Position numbers and translations under genes: made by a program. Below the pieces are notes generated by a model, which saw only the letters and a program-made list of their open reading frames with translations, was not told the origin of the DNA and did not search any database. A stretch of DNA of 64,000 nt from JADJOY01 sp016713535 [NCBI: Deltaproteobacteria bacterium] (GTDB lineage: Bacteria > JADJOY01), in NCBI GenBank assembly GCA_016713535.1, contig JADJOY010000001.1, forward strand, positions 618,421 to 682,420, in the 5' to 3' direction. Shown here piece by piece: positions 19,789 through 28,607 of the stretch. Position 1 is the first letter of the stretch, and every line of letters begins with the position of its first letter.

Positions 19789-20904
19789 ATGGCACCCCGA
19801 GATCGAGGACGCGGTCGCGGCTCCGCGATACGGGTGTCGTTCGACACGCGGGTCAAGTACGAGATCCGGCTCGAGGCGGGCGGCTTTGACGGCCTTGCGG
19901 CCGAGGTCGCGAGGGTTGCGCCCGGACGACGTGCGGTGCTGGTCACCGATCGGAACGTGTTCGAGCATCACGGGTCGGCGGTGCGAACGGAGCTCGAGCG
20001 AGGTGGGCGAGAGGTGCTTGAGCTCGTTGTCCCTGCAGGTGAGCCGTCGAAGACCGTCGCGCGCGCCGGGAAGCTCTGGGACGCGTTGGTGCGGGCTGGG
20101 GTCGATCGGTCTACGCCACTCCTGGCTCTGGGTGGAGGGGTCGTCGGTGACCTCGGTGGCTTCGTCGCGTCGACGTACCTACGGGGAATTCCGTTGATCC
20201 AGGTCCCAACCACGCTGCTTGCCCAGGTCGACTCGGCCATCGGCGGCAAGACCGCCGTGGATCATGCGCTGGGAAAGAACCTGATCGGCGCCTTCTATCA
20301 GCCGAGGGCGGTCTTCGCGAGCATGGCGGCGCTCGAGACGCTGCCCGACCGCGAGTACCGGGCAGGGTTAGCCGAAGTCGTGAAGGCCGGTGTCATCGGC
20401 GACGCGGAGCTCTTCGAACGGATGGAGGCAGACCCGGCGGCGGTGTTGGAACGTCGGCCCGCCTTGCTCAGGGACTTGGTCCGGCGCGCGCTGGCGGTCA
20501 AGGCCGACGTGGTCAGTCACGACCCCAACGAAACCGGGCTGCGCGCCGTGCTGAACCTCGGGCACACGCTCGCGCATGCCATCGAGAAGATCGAGGGCTA
20601 TCGGGGTGCGCTGCACGGCGAGGCGGTGGCGATCGGGCTCGCTTCGGCTGCCCGGTTGTCGAAGCGCCGGGGCTGGACGAGCGCCGAGGTCTCGCGGCGG
20701 ATCTGCGCGCTGCTGGAGGCCTTCGGGTTGCCCACCAGGCGGCCCGGCTTGACGGTCGAAGAGGTGCAGGTTGCGCTGGTGCGTGACAAGAAGACAGTCG
20801 GTGACTCGGTGCGATTCGTGGCGCCCGCCTCGATCGGCGGGACGACCTTTCACTGGGTGCCGGTGGCGTCGTTGGCTCGACAGCTCGTTGCGGCGGCGGC
20901 GTGA
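19789..20904 (+). CDS. aroB: 3-dehydroquinate synthase
   Basis: 371-residue NAD- and metal-dependent enzyme converting DAHP to 3-dehydroquinate, the second shikimate step. GGGVVGDLGGFVASTYLRGI, IQVPTTLLAQVDSAIGGKT and the metal-ligand His motifs LNLGHTLAHAIE and HGEAVAIG are all present. The true start may be the GTG at 19834, because residues 1-15 are low-complexity Arg/Gly. aroB downstream of pilQ is a common bacterial arrangement, although aroK, often between them, is absent. Confidence 0.96.
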   Translation: MAPRDRGRGRGSAIRVSFDTRVKYEIRLEAGGFDGLAAEVARVAPGRRAVLVTDRNVFEHHGSAVRTELERGGREVLELVVPAGEPSKTVARAGKLWDALVRAGVDRSTPLLALGGGVVGDLGGFVASTYLRGIPLIQVPTTLLAQVDSAIGGKTAVDHALGKNLIGAFYQPRAVFASMAALETLPDREYRAGLAEVVKAGVIGDAELFERMEADPAAVLERRPALLRDLVRRALAVKADVVSHDPNETGLRAVLNLGHTLAHAIEKIEGYRGALHGEAVAIGLASAARLSKRRGWTSAEVSRRICALLEAFGLPTRRPGLTVEEVQVALVRDKKTVGDSVRFVAPASIGGTTFHWVPVASLARQLVAAAA

Positions 20905-20950
20905 TTGGAATGACGATTCTGGGGTCGGGAAAGACTTCTGGGAGGAAGCG

Positions 20951-21551
20951 ATGAACCGACGGATGCTTCGACGGCTTGCGACGCTCGCGGGCTCGGGCCT
21001 TGTAACGATGATGCTCGGCTGCGGCGACGTCAGCCACAACGATTTCGGACAGAGCCTGAGCTTCAGGGGGTTCTACGAGGGCGGCGCCTGTTCGTCCGCG
21101 CTATCGGGCCTGGTCGTGTCCACGGCGCTCGTGATCGACGAGGCAACACCCTGCACGCTCGGGCAGCTATGCACGGTCAACGTGCAGGTGACCAACGAGA
21201 CGACAGGGAATCCCATCCCGTCGACCGGTGGTCAGGGCTCGACGGGTAGCCCGGTGCCAACCACGGATGGCGTCCGGATCCTGCCCAGGAACCTGCATGT
21301 CGAGTACTCGCTGCCGGGCGGTGAGATCCCGGCGCGGGACTGGGTGATGGCGGGGAGCATCGACCCGCTCGACTCCGGACTGCCGAGAGTTCCCCCTCCT
21401 GCTCGGTGACGACACCGTCGCGATCACGCAGGATCCGTTGTCCTATCCGGCGCTGCCGTTCCCGGTGCGCGCCCGCGTGACGTGGGAAGGCGTGACGGAG
21501 GGTGGTCTCAGCATCAAGACCCACGGGGACCTCGACTTCATCATTGACTGA
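20951..21551 (+). CDS. Exported lipoprotein of unknown function, one frameshift
   Basis: Starts MNRRMLRRLATLAGSGLVTMMLGCGD, a lipoprotein signal with lipobox MLGC, after GGAGGAAG. The mature part is beta-rich (SGLVVSTALVIDEATPCTLGQ; ILPRNLHVEYSLPGGEIP). The frame breaks near 21390. One base later it continues as FPLLLGDDTVAITQDPLSYP and ends THGDLDFIID at 21549-21551, giving about 199 residues. Not recognised as a named family. The larger Ig-type lipoprotein gene follows 103 bases downstream, and the two may act together at the cell surface. Confidence 0.62.
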
Positions 21552-21654
21552 ACAGGTGGCGATTCGCCGAGGGCGCCGACGCACGCCGGCGGCGCCGATG
21601 CCAAGAGAGCTAAACGCAAGAAATCGCACGGATCTCCCGCAGGAGGAACCGCGA

Positions 21655-23124
21655 ATGAAGTTCCCGATGACCAATTCCCGTCGAAAGGCCCGCTGGATGA
21701 TGGCGGTGGCTCTGCTTGCCGTAGCCGCATGTCACGGCGGCACGGAGGGCGATCAGGGCATCATCCCAGGCGACCCGACCGACACCCCGCCACCGCCGAT
21801 CGGCGCCGCGACGGTGACGACGGATCAGGCCGTCATTCCCGCCGATGGAACGACGCTGGTGACCGCGCGGGCTACGCTCACCGACGCCCGGGGTATCGCG
21901 CGCGTAGGTGCCCCGATCCTGTTCGCCGCCGACCTCGCGGACATCACGTGGGTCACCGTCGACCCGGATGCCGAGGACTCGCTCTACCCGACGTCGTGTC
22001 TCGCCTACACGGGTACGGACGGCACGGCCGAGTGCGTGTTCCGGTCGGGATTCACGCCGGGCAAGACCTTCATCAACGCGCTTGGTCCGGCGAGCTTGGG
22101 CCTTGGTGCGGCGACGGAGGTCGAGCTCACGTTCGCAGAGACGTTCGCGAACGTGAAGCTCGCGGTACTCGAGTGTCCGACGAAGCTCACCTCGGGCGAC
22201 CTGCCGGCGAAGCGGCAGATTGCAGTCCGCGCGAGTCGGACCAATCAGGTAGGAGAGGATGCCGCGATCGAGGACGTCCGGATCTACTACACGACCACCG
22301 TCGGAATCTGGGACCGCACGCTCCAGAACCACACGTCGGACGCGACGGACAACACCGGCGTCAGCGACCAGTTCCTGAGGGTCGATCCGGACGACGATGG
22401 GAAGACCGTGAACATCGTGATGACCGCCCCGGGGGCGACTCCGGTGCTGTGCACGTTCGCCGTCGGCGAGTTCCAGACCGAGAGCCAGTTCACCCTGACG
22501 GCGCAGCCTGGATCGGTCCGCCCGGATGGCACCGACCAGACGATCGCACTCGGCGTCTTGGTGACGGATACGTCCGGGGGTCTCGGTACGGCCGCACCGA
22601 AGGTCGATCACCACATCAAGTTCTCGACGCCGGTCGGCACGATCACCCCGAACCCGGTCACCGTGAGGGCTGGCGGCACGGGTGCCGCCGGAGCGAGCCT
22701 GTTCCTGTCGGGTGCCGTTACCCGGGCGCTGCAGGTGGGGACGACCTTCACGGTGAATGCCGTGGACGACGTCAGCAGGCTCGAGCAGGTGGTCGACATC
22801 GAGGTTGCGACCGAGGAGGTCACGGTCACGGTCGACAGCCTCGACGTCACGTTCGTGCCGCCCGGACCGATCAACTACTTTGCGGATCGCATCCAGGCGC
22901 ACGTGACCACGCCAGAGGGCTCGGTGGCCGGACGTACCGTGACCTTCAACTTCGGCGACGGTACGGCGAACAAGACCGCGCTCACGGATGCGACTGGAAC
23001 GGCGACGGTCTCGCACATGTACACCAGCGTGAGCGACGGTGATTCCTTCATCATCACCGCGACGGACCTGCTGTCGAACGTGTCCGGCTCGGCCTCGATC
23101 ACGTTCGCCGAGGAGGGCGCCTGA
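21655..23124 (+). CDS. Surface lipoprotein with bacterial Ig-like / PKD-type domains
   Basis: 489-residue lipoprotein starting at ATG 21655 after AGGAGGAACC. Signal peptide with lipobox AVAACH; a Thr/Pro linker (DPTDTPPPPIG) follows. The mature protein is a string of beta-sandwich units of invasin/Big type, e.g. ATVTTDQAVIPADGTTLVTA and FTLTAQPGSVRPDGTDQTIA. The final unit is PKD-like (TVTFNFGDGTANKTALTDAT; ATVSHMYTS). Such proteins usually span or decorate the outer membrane. The function is unknown; the location behind pilQ-aroB allows, but does not prove, a pilus or adhesion role. Confidence 0.75.
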   Translation: MKFPMTNSRRKARWMMAVALLAVAACHGGTEGDQGIIPGDPTDTPPPPIGAATVTTDQAVIPADGTTLVTARATLTDARGIARVGAPILFAADLADITWVTVDPDAEDSLYPTSCLAYTGTDGTAECVFRSGFTPGKTFINALGPASLGLGAATEVELTFAETFANVKLAVLECPTKLTSGDLPAKRQIAVRASRTNQVGEDAAIEDVRIYYTTTVGIWDRTLQNHTSDATDNTGVSDQFLRVDPDDDGKTVNIVMTAPGATPVLCTFAVGEFQTESQFTLTAQPGSVRPDGTDQTIALGVLVTDTSGGLGTAAPKVDHHIKFSTPVGTITPNPVTVRAGGTGAAGASLFLSGAVTRALQVGTTFTVNAVDDVSRLEQVVDIEVATEEVTVTVDSLDVTFVPPGPINYFADRIQAHVTTPEGSVAGRTVTFNFGDGTANKTALTDATGTATVSHMYTSVSDGDSFIITATDLLSNVSGSASITFAEEGA

Positions 23125-23145
23125 GTTCCGAGGCGGTCTGAGCGA

Positions 23146-23180
23146 AATGCGGGACGCGCGCGGTGCGCGCGTCCCGCATT
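23146..23180 (+). terminator. Long inverted repeat after the Ig-like lipoprotein gene
   Basis: AATGCGGGACGCGCGC (23146-23161) pairs with GCGCGCGTCCCGCATT (ending 23180), a 16-bp perfect stem with a three-base loop. It lies 21 bases after the stop codon. No T tract follows, but a second hairpin comes 26 bases later. Confidence 0.6.
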
Positions 23181-23206
23181 CATCCAAAGGCGAGAATCGA
23201 TAGCAA

Positions 23207-23235
23207 CCGGGCGGGCGGACCTTCCGCCCGCCCGG
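23207..23235 (+). terminator. Intrinsic terminator, second hairpin of the pair
   Basis: CCGGGCGGGCGG (23207-23218) pairs perfectly with CCGCCCGCCCGG (23224-23235) across a five-base loop. GTTTGTT follows, the closest thing to a T tract in the region. With the preceding stem it forms a tandem terminator closing the aroB-lipoprotein block. Confidence 0.75.
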
Positions 23236-23297
23236 GTTTGTTATGAACTCGGGTGTGCACGGCCCGCGGCGGCCGGAGCGGCGTAGGAGATTCCGAG

Positions 23298-23819
23298 TTG
23301 GGACTCTGGGCACGGTTCAAGGCGTGGCTGAGACGGGGTCGCAAGTCGGCGGCTCCGGTTCGCCGCGCAGCGCCCGACGCACAGGCCGGGCCCGACGGCG
23401 CGAGGAAGGGCACACCCGCCCGGGTTCCGACCACGTCGGATCCGGCGGCCTTCGTGAAGCTGGCGGAGCGCTACCTAGGCATGCAGATGGCCGACACCGC
23501 GCTCCACGTGTGCCAGCGCGGCCTCGAGGCGCATCCGGACCACGTCGCGGGCCGGGCCCTGCTGGCGCGGATCTACGTGGCGAAGGGAATGCGCGCCGAC
23601 GCCCAGCAGCTCATCGACGCCCTCGTGGCGGAGCTGGGGGACGCACCCGAGGTCGCGACACTGAAAGGCCTGATGACGAGTGGTCCGCCAGCGGGCGCAC
23701 GCGGTGCCGAGTCGCCCGCGGGGGTGCCGGCCGGCGACTCGACGCGGCGCGAGCTGCAGGCGCTCGAAGGCTACCTCGGCCGGATCCGGCGCGAGCTGAG
23801 TCGACTGGGGCCCGTCTGA
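23298..23819 (+). CDS. Small TPR-like protein
   Basis: 173-residue soluble protein. I chose the TTG at 23298 because AGGAG lies eight bases upstream and the chain then begins with the amphipathic LGLWARFKAWLRRGR; GTG 23253 is the alternative. The middle has two helix-turn-helix repeats of TPR character (AFVKLAERYLGMQMADTALHV, quoted here from AFVKLAERYLG, and EAHPDHVAGRALLARIYVAK). The C-terminus is charged. It is followed 69 bases later by efp. Function is unknown; it may be a scaffold like the longer TPR protein at 26.4 kb, whose N-terminus is similar in character. Confidence 0.6.
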   Translation: MGLWARFKAWLRRGRKSAAPVRRAAPDAQAGPDGARKGTPARVPTTSDPAAFVKLAERYLGMQMADTALHVCQRGLEAHPDHVAGRALLARIYVAKGMRADAQQLIDALVAELGDAPEVATLKGLMTSGPPAGARGAESPAGVPAGDSTRRELQALEGYLGRIRRELSRLGPV

Positions 23820-23888
23820 CGCCGTTCGACGCGCTCGCGAGCCGAATCGCCCGCGAGCGATCCATCCTGCAGTCGTGAGGGGTTCGAC

Positions 23889-24469
23889 ATGATTTCGACC
23901 GCGGAGTTTCGCAAGGGCCTCAAGATCGAGATGAACGGAGAGCCCTTCATCATCGTGGACTTCCAGCACGTGAAGCCAGGCAAGGGCGGAGCGTTCGTGC
24001 GCACGAAGCTCAAGAGCCTGATCACGAGCAAGGTGCTCGACCAGACCTTCCGTTCGGGCGACAAGGTCGATGTTCCAGACGTCGAGACCCACGAGATGCA
24101 GTACCTGTTCCGGGTCGGTGAGGACATCACGCTGATGGACACGACGAGCTACGAGCAGCACACCTACACCGCCACGGAGCTCGGTTCCGACATCCAGTGG
24201 ACCAAGGACGGCGTCACCATCGAGGTCCAGGTCTACAAGGGCCGGCCGATCGGGATCGAGCTGCCGATCTTCGTCGAGCTTGCGATCGTGAGGACGGATC
24301 CGGGCATCCGCGGTGACACGGCGACCGGGGGCACCAAGCCCGCGGTGCTCGGAAGTCGGGCGCGTCGATCCAGGTGCCCCTCTTCCTCAACGAAGGGGAC
24401 ACCGTGAAGGTCGACACCCGCACGGGCGAATACGTCGAGCGCCTCTCGAGCTCGCGAGGGAAGTCGTGA
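23889..24469 (+). CDS. efp: Translation elongation factor P, one frameshift
   Basis: EF-P binds the ribosomal E site and rescues polyproline stalls. N-terminal KOW domain with [20 protein letters not shown] and the modifiable lysine K32 in [11 protein letters not shown] domains follow with [19 protein letters not shown]. The last ~40 residues are out of frame: after about 24350 one base must be restored to read [20 protein letters not shown] and [10 protein letters not shown] to the stop at 24467-24469. That stop overlaps the accB start (GTGA). Repaired length is about 192 residues, normal for the family. EF-P is well conserved, so a sequencing error is likely. Confidence 0.93.
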
Positions 24470-24930
24470 CGGACCGCGAGATCACCGATCTGATCCGGTT
24501 CCTGATCCAGACGGACGTCCGCGAGTTTCGACTCGAGCGAGAGGGAGAGAAGCTCGAGATCGTGCGGTCGCTGCCGAGCGGGGCGGCCGAGGCGACCCCT
24601 GCGCCTGTCGCTTACCGGATGCCCGAGCCGGCGATGCCGGTTCGCTCGGACCCTGGTTCGCGCGAGCTCTCGACCTCGGACGAGGAGTACCGCGCGATCT
24701 CGTCGCCGCTGGTCGGCACGTTCTTCCGCTGCCCGGCCCCCGGCAAGCCGCCGTTCGTGGAGGTCGGTTCGGTGGTCGAGTCGGGCGCGACGCTCTGCAT
24801 CGTCGAGTCGATGAAGGTGATGAACGAGATCGAGAGCGACGTGAAGGGACGGGTCGCGAAGATCCTCGTCGAGGACGGGCAGCCGGTGGAGTACGGTCAG
24901 CACCTGTTCCTGGTCGAGCCGATCCTTTGA
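24466..24930 (+). CDS. accB: Acetyl-CoA carboxylase biotin carboxyl carrier protein
   Basis: 154-residue BCCP that carries carboxybiotin for malonyl-CoA synthesis. GTG 24466 overlaps the efp stop and gives the normal N-terminus [21 protein letters not shown] Pro/Ala linker leads to the biotinyl domain (about 78-154), with biotinylated K117 in [13 protein letters not shown] and the thumb region [13 protein letters not shown]. The efp-accB-accC order is widespread in bacteria. Confidence 0.96.
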   Translation: MTDREITDLIRFLIQTDVREFRLEREGEKLEIVRSLPSGAAEATPAPVAYRMPEPAMPVRSDPGSRELSTSDEEYRAISSPLVGTFFRCPAPGKPPFVEVGSVVESGATLCIVESMKVMNEIESDVKGRVAKILVEDGQPVEYGQHLFLVEPIL

Positions 24931-24967
24931 CGGTGTCCCGGCCAGGTTTCTCGAGGCCTCCGACCCG

Positions 24968-26317
24968 ATGCCCATGATTCGCAAGGTGTTGATCGCCACG
25001 CGGGGCGAGGTCGCGCTCCGCATCATCCGCACCTGCCGCGAGATGGGGATCCGCACGGTCGCCGTGTGCTCGACGGCCGAGCGCGAGGCGCTCCACGTCC
25101 GCCTCGCCGACGAGAGTGTGTGCATCGGCCCCCCGCCGATCGCGGAGAGCTACCTCAACGTGCCGCGGCTCCTCGGCGCCGCCGAGACCACCGGCGCCGA
25201 CGCGATCCATCCCGGCTACGGCCTGCTGTCCGAGAGCGCGGCGTTCGCCGAGGTCTGCCACAACTGCGGCATCACGTTCATCGGGCCGACGCTGCGCAAC
25301 CTGCGGTTGATGGGAAACAAGGGAAAGGCCCGCGAGGTGGTCAGTCGCGCAGGCGTGCCGGTGTTGCCAGGCATCCCACGCAAGATCTCGGATGCCCGCG
25401 AGGCCCTCCGCGCGGCGTCTGGCGTCGGCTTTCCGGTGCTCATCAAGGCGGCGTCGGGTGCCGGGGGCCGCGGGTTGCGCGTGGTCCGAGAGCCGAGCGA
25501 GTTCCTCGACGCTTACGAGACGGCGCGCGCGGACGTGCGGGCGGCGTTCGGAGACGAGCACCTGATCGTCGAGCGGTATTGCACCGACGCTCGGCACGTC
25601 GAGTTCCAGATCCTCGCGGACACGGACGGCAATGCGGTCCACCTCGGTGAGCGGGAGTGCACCATCCAGCGCCGCTTCGAGAAGGTCCTCGAGGAGTCAC
25701 CCTGCGGCGCCATGACTCCGGCGCTGCGCGCGGAGATGGGCGAGGCCGCGATCAAGGCCGCGGCCGCGGTCAACTACGCCAACGTCGGCACGGTGGAGTT
25801 CTTGCTCGACGCCAAGGGCCGTTACTACTTCATCGAGATGAGCGCGCGGATCCAGGTCGAGCACCCGGTCACCGAGATGGTGACGGGGGTCGATGTCGTG
25901 AAGGAGCAGATCCAGCTCGCCGACGGCCAGCCACTCGCCATCCACCAGGAAGACGTACGGCTGCGCGGCCATGCGATCGAGTGCCGGATCTACGCCGAAG
26001 ACCCGGTGACCTTCGAAAGGTCGTATGGTACAGTCGCGCGGTATCATCCACCCGGTGGAAGCGGCGTCCGAGTCGAGAGCGCGCTGCAAGTCAACGACCC
26101 GGTCTCCCCTCACTCCGACCCGTTGCTCGCGAAGGTGATCGCCCACGCAGAGACCCGTCCCGCTGCGATCGCGAAGATGAGGGTCGCTCTCCGGGAAATG
26201 GTTCTCGACGGCCTTCCATCCAACCTCGACCTGCACCGCCAGATTCTGGCGGACCCCGACTTCGTCGAGGGGCGCGTGACGAGCAGCTTCTTGTCCCGCT
26301 TCGGGGGCCGGCCGTGA
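24968..26317 (+). CDS. accC: Acetyl-CoA carboxylase, biotin carboxylase subunit
   Basis: 449-residue ATP-grasp enzyme carboxylating biotin on AccB. It begins PMIRKVLIATRGEVALRIIR (N-terminal BC domain). The glycine-rich ATP loop is KAASGAGGRGLRVV. Catalytic and metal residues occur in HLGERECTIQRRFEKVLEE (quoted from HLGERECTIQRRF) and FIEMSARIQVEHPVTEMVTG. Length equals that of E. coli AccC. The ATG at 24974 is an alternative start. Two conserved positions read TRGE and EMSAR, where many homologues have NRGE and EMNTR; these are ordinary variants. Confidence 0.96.
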   Translation: MPMIRKVLIATRGEVALRIIRTCREMGIRTVAVCSTAEREALHVRLADESVCIGPPPIAESYLNVPRLLGAAETTGADAIHPGYGLLSESAAFAEVCHNCGITFIGPTLRNLRLMGNKGKAREVVSRAGVPVLPGIPRKISDAREALRAASGVGFPVLIKAASGAGGRGLRVVREPSEFLDAYETARADVRAAFGDEHLIVERYCTDARHVEFQILADTDGNAVHLGERECTIQRRFEKVLEESPCGAMTPALRAEMGEAAIKAAAAVNYANVGTVEFLLDAKGRYYFIEMSARIQVEHPVTEMVTGVDVVKEQIQLADGQPLAIHQEDVRLRGHAIECRIYAEDPVTFERSYGTVARYHPPGGSGVRVESALQVNDPVSPHSDPLLAKVIAHAETRPAAIAKMRVALREMVLDGLPSNLDLHRQILADPDFVEGRVTSSFLSRFGGRP

Positions 26318-26369
26318 GGTCGGCCATGGCGCATCCGTCGAGCGAACCAGGATAGGAAAGGACGCGGTC

Positions 26370-28195
26370 TTGGCCAAAGGGAAGCGATCCAAGCCCTCGC
26401 TACTCGATCGACTCGGGCTGACGAGCCTGTTTCGCCGGCGCGGCGACGACAAGCTCATCAACGAGTACGAGGAGATCGTCCGACAGAACCCGGACGACTA
26501 CCGCGCTCGGATCAAGCTCGCCGAGTTCTACGCCAAGCAGGGAACCAGCAGCGCGCCGAGGAAGAGTTCCTCACCGTCGCCAAGTCGTACAAGGAAGACG
26601 GCTTCAACCTCAAGGCGATCGCGACCTACAAACAGGTCCTGAAGCTCAACCCCGATAACTCGACGATCATCCTCGAGCTCGCCGACCTCTACAAGCGCCA
26701 GGGGCTGATCCGCGACGCGATCGACCAGTACCACGCCGCGATCGTCATCTTCCAGGCCAACCAGCAAAAGAACGAGGTCCTGCACGTCCTCAAGCGGATG
26801 AGCGAGCTCAGCCACGAGAGTGTCGACCTCGGGCTCAAGCTGGCGGACCTGTTCGCCGCGGAGGGCTACACGCGCGAGGCGAGCGATCAGCTCCTCACCG
26901 TCGCGGGCCTGCTCGCCGAGCGCGGTGAGCGCGATCGCTCCGAGAAGGTCCTCGCCCGCCTCCTGGAGACCCACGGCGACATCGCCGAAGGTCTCCGGGT
27001 GGTCCAGGAGCTCTACGACGAAAAGGGAGCGGGCACGAAGGCCTCGATGGTCGCCGACCTCGGTCACGAGGTCGGGCGCCACGGTGACCTTCCGACGGTC
27101 GTCCGCCGGCTGTGGGGGATCGAGGCCAGCGACTCCGCGGCGCTGATGTCGGAGCCGCCGCTGCCGCCGCCCCACGCTGCCGCCCCACATGCGCCGCTAC
27201 CCGAGCCGGAGCACGAGGAGCCGCACCGCGACAAGGTCGTCGATCGCAAGAGCCTCGACGACGAGATCGAGAGCTTCATCCAGAGCTACAACTGGTCCGA
27301 CGAGGCCAACGCCGAAGCCGCGGCAGGCGGCGCGCGTGGGCGGGAGCCCGACTTCCTGGGGGGCGGGGAGGACCCGTTCGCCGCTGGTGGCCCGCCGAGC
27401 GACGCCTTCTCGTACGAATCCCCTCCCACCTCGGGCAACGACCTCCACGCCGACGAGCCGCTCGACCAGTGGGCCAACCCGGCCCCCTCCGAGGGCGTCG
27501 AGGACGTTCTCACCCGCGCTCTCTCCGAGGATGGAACGGGCGACCTGGAGCACCGCGGGGAAGCGGCGGCGGCATCGTGGCTCGACGTGGGCGAGCCGGC
27601 GGCGCCGGCGGCTTTCGGCGACGAGGACGACCCCGCTTTCTACCGCGTCGAGACGGAGGCGGACGACCGGATTCGCCTGAAGTCCGACCGTGACTACCTC
27701 GACAAGATGCCGAGCCAGATCGATCCGGAGTCGCTCAACCCGAACAACGCCGAAATCTTCACTCGATCCGGCTTCGAGCGCGTCTTCGGCGAGTTCAAGA
27801 AGGGGCTCGAGCAGCAGATCGGCGTCGAGGACGCCGACACCCACTACAACCTCGGCATCGCGTACAAGGAGATGGCGCTCATCGACGACGCCATCCACGA
27901 GTTCGAGATCGCGGCGCAGGATCCCACCTGGCGCGCCGATGCGTTGACGATGATCGCGTTGTGCCACGAGGACAACGAGGACCTCGAGACGGCCATCGAT
28001 TTCCTGAAGGAAGCGCTCGACTCGGAGGGGGTCACCCAGGAGAAGGCCACCGGGTTGCTCTACGAGATCGGCCTCGCCCATGAAGCGCTCGCGCGCTACG
28101 ACGAGGCCTACGACTACTTCAGCAAGGTGTACGCGGTGGACGAGGACTACCGCAACGTCAAGAAGAAGCTGGCCGACCTTCTCAAGGAGCTGTGA
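26370..28195 (+). CDS. Tetratricopeptide-repeat protein, one frameshift
   Basis: About 608 residues repaired. TTG 26370 follows AGGAAAGGA. An N-terminal basic stretch (RRRGDDKLINEYEEIVRQNP) leads into TPRs. The frame changes near 26545 (a G is missing before AACCAGCAG) and continues QQRAEEEFLTVAKSYKEDGF with several repeats (FNLKAIATYKQVLKLNPDN, IRDAIDQYHAAIVIFQANQQ). A ~200-residue acidic, Pro-rich linker comes next, then C-terminal TPRs (DTHYNLGIAYKEMALIDDAI, ALARYDEAYDYFSKVYAVDE). It looks like a scaffold protein; partners are unknown. It lies between accC and a tRNA gene. Confidence 0.75.
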
Positions 28196-28253
28196 CGGCG
28201 ATAGAGTGATCGGGCCTCACGCGGGTCGTGCGCGCGGGTGGCCAGGAAGTCAG

Positions 28254-28329
28254 GCGGGCATAGCTCAGTTGGTAGAGTACGAGCTTCCCAAGCTCGGTGT
28301 CGCGGGTTCGAATCCCGTTGCCCGCTCCA
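28254..28329 (+). tRNA. tRNA-Gly (anticodon CCC)
   Basis: 76 bases with an encoded CCA end. Acceptor GCGGGCA pairs with TGCCCGC, followed by discriminator T and CCA. The D arm begins GCTCAGTTGGTAGAG. The anticodon stem CGAGC/GCTCG closes the loop TTCCCAA, giving anticodon CCC. The T arm has GCGGGTTCGAATCCCGT. It reads GGG glycine codons. It starts 58 bases after the TPR gene stop, and smc follows 278 bases later. Confidence 0.97.
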
Positions 28330-28495
28330 GAGAGTGACTCAAGCTCGCGGCGGCCTCCGCCGCGGGAATGAAGCGGCCGGTTCGAGACGAGGGGTGGAAG
28401 GGCGCTGAGCCCGAGGCTCCGGCTCGATCCGCACTCGCCCCGCTCCCGTGCGCGCGGCGCGGCCTGGTCCCGGAGCCGCTAGCAAAACGGGTACC

Positions 28496-28581
28496 CTACA
28501 AAATGTAGTGGTGCCTCTTGCGACACCATACCCGGTCTTGTATGTTCGGCGCCGAACCGTGGCACGATACGGTCTCGTGCC
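28496..28581 (+). promoter_or_regulatory. smc upstream region with two stem-loops and a weak promoter
   Basis: CTACA-AAA-TGTAG (28496-28508) is a perfect short palindrome flanked by GGTACC and GGTGCC, which extend the pairing imperfectly. TTGCGA (28518-28523), 17 bases and TATGTT (28541-28546) make a weak sigma-70-like promoter. GGCACGA (28561-28567) pairs with TCGTGCC (28575-28581), a seven-bp stem in the presumed leader 26 bases before the smc start. Nothing else is visible between the tRNA and smc. Confidence 0.35.
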
Positions 28582-28607
28582 GAACTCCAAGACAACCGGG
28601 GTAGTGG

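Noticed and set aside
28254-28329. tRNA-Gly as an attachment site for an integrated element
   Set aside because: No integrase gene and no repeated 3' tRNA fragment is seen nearby; the flanking genes are housekeeping.
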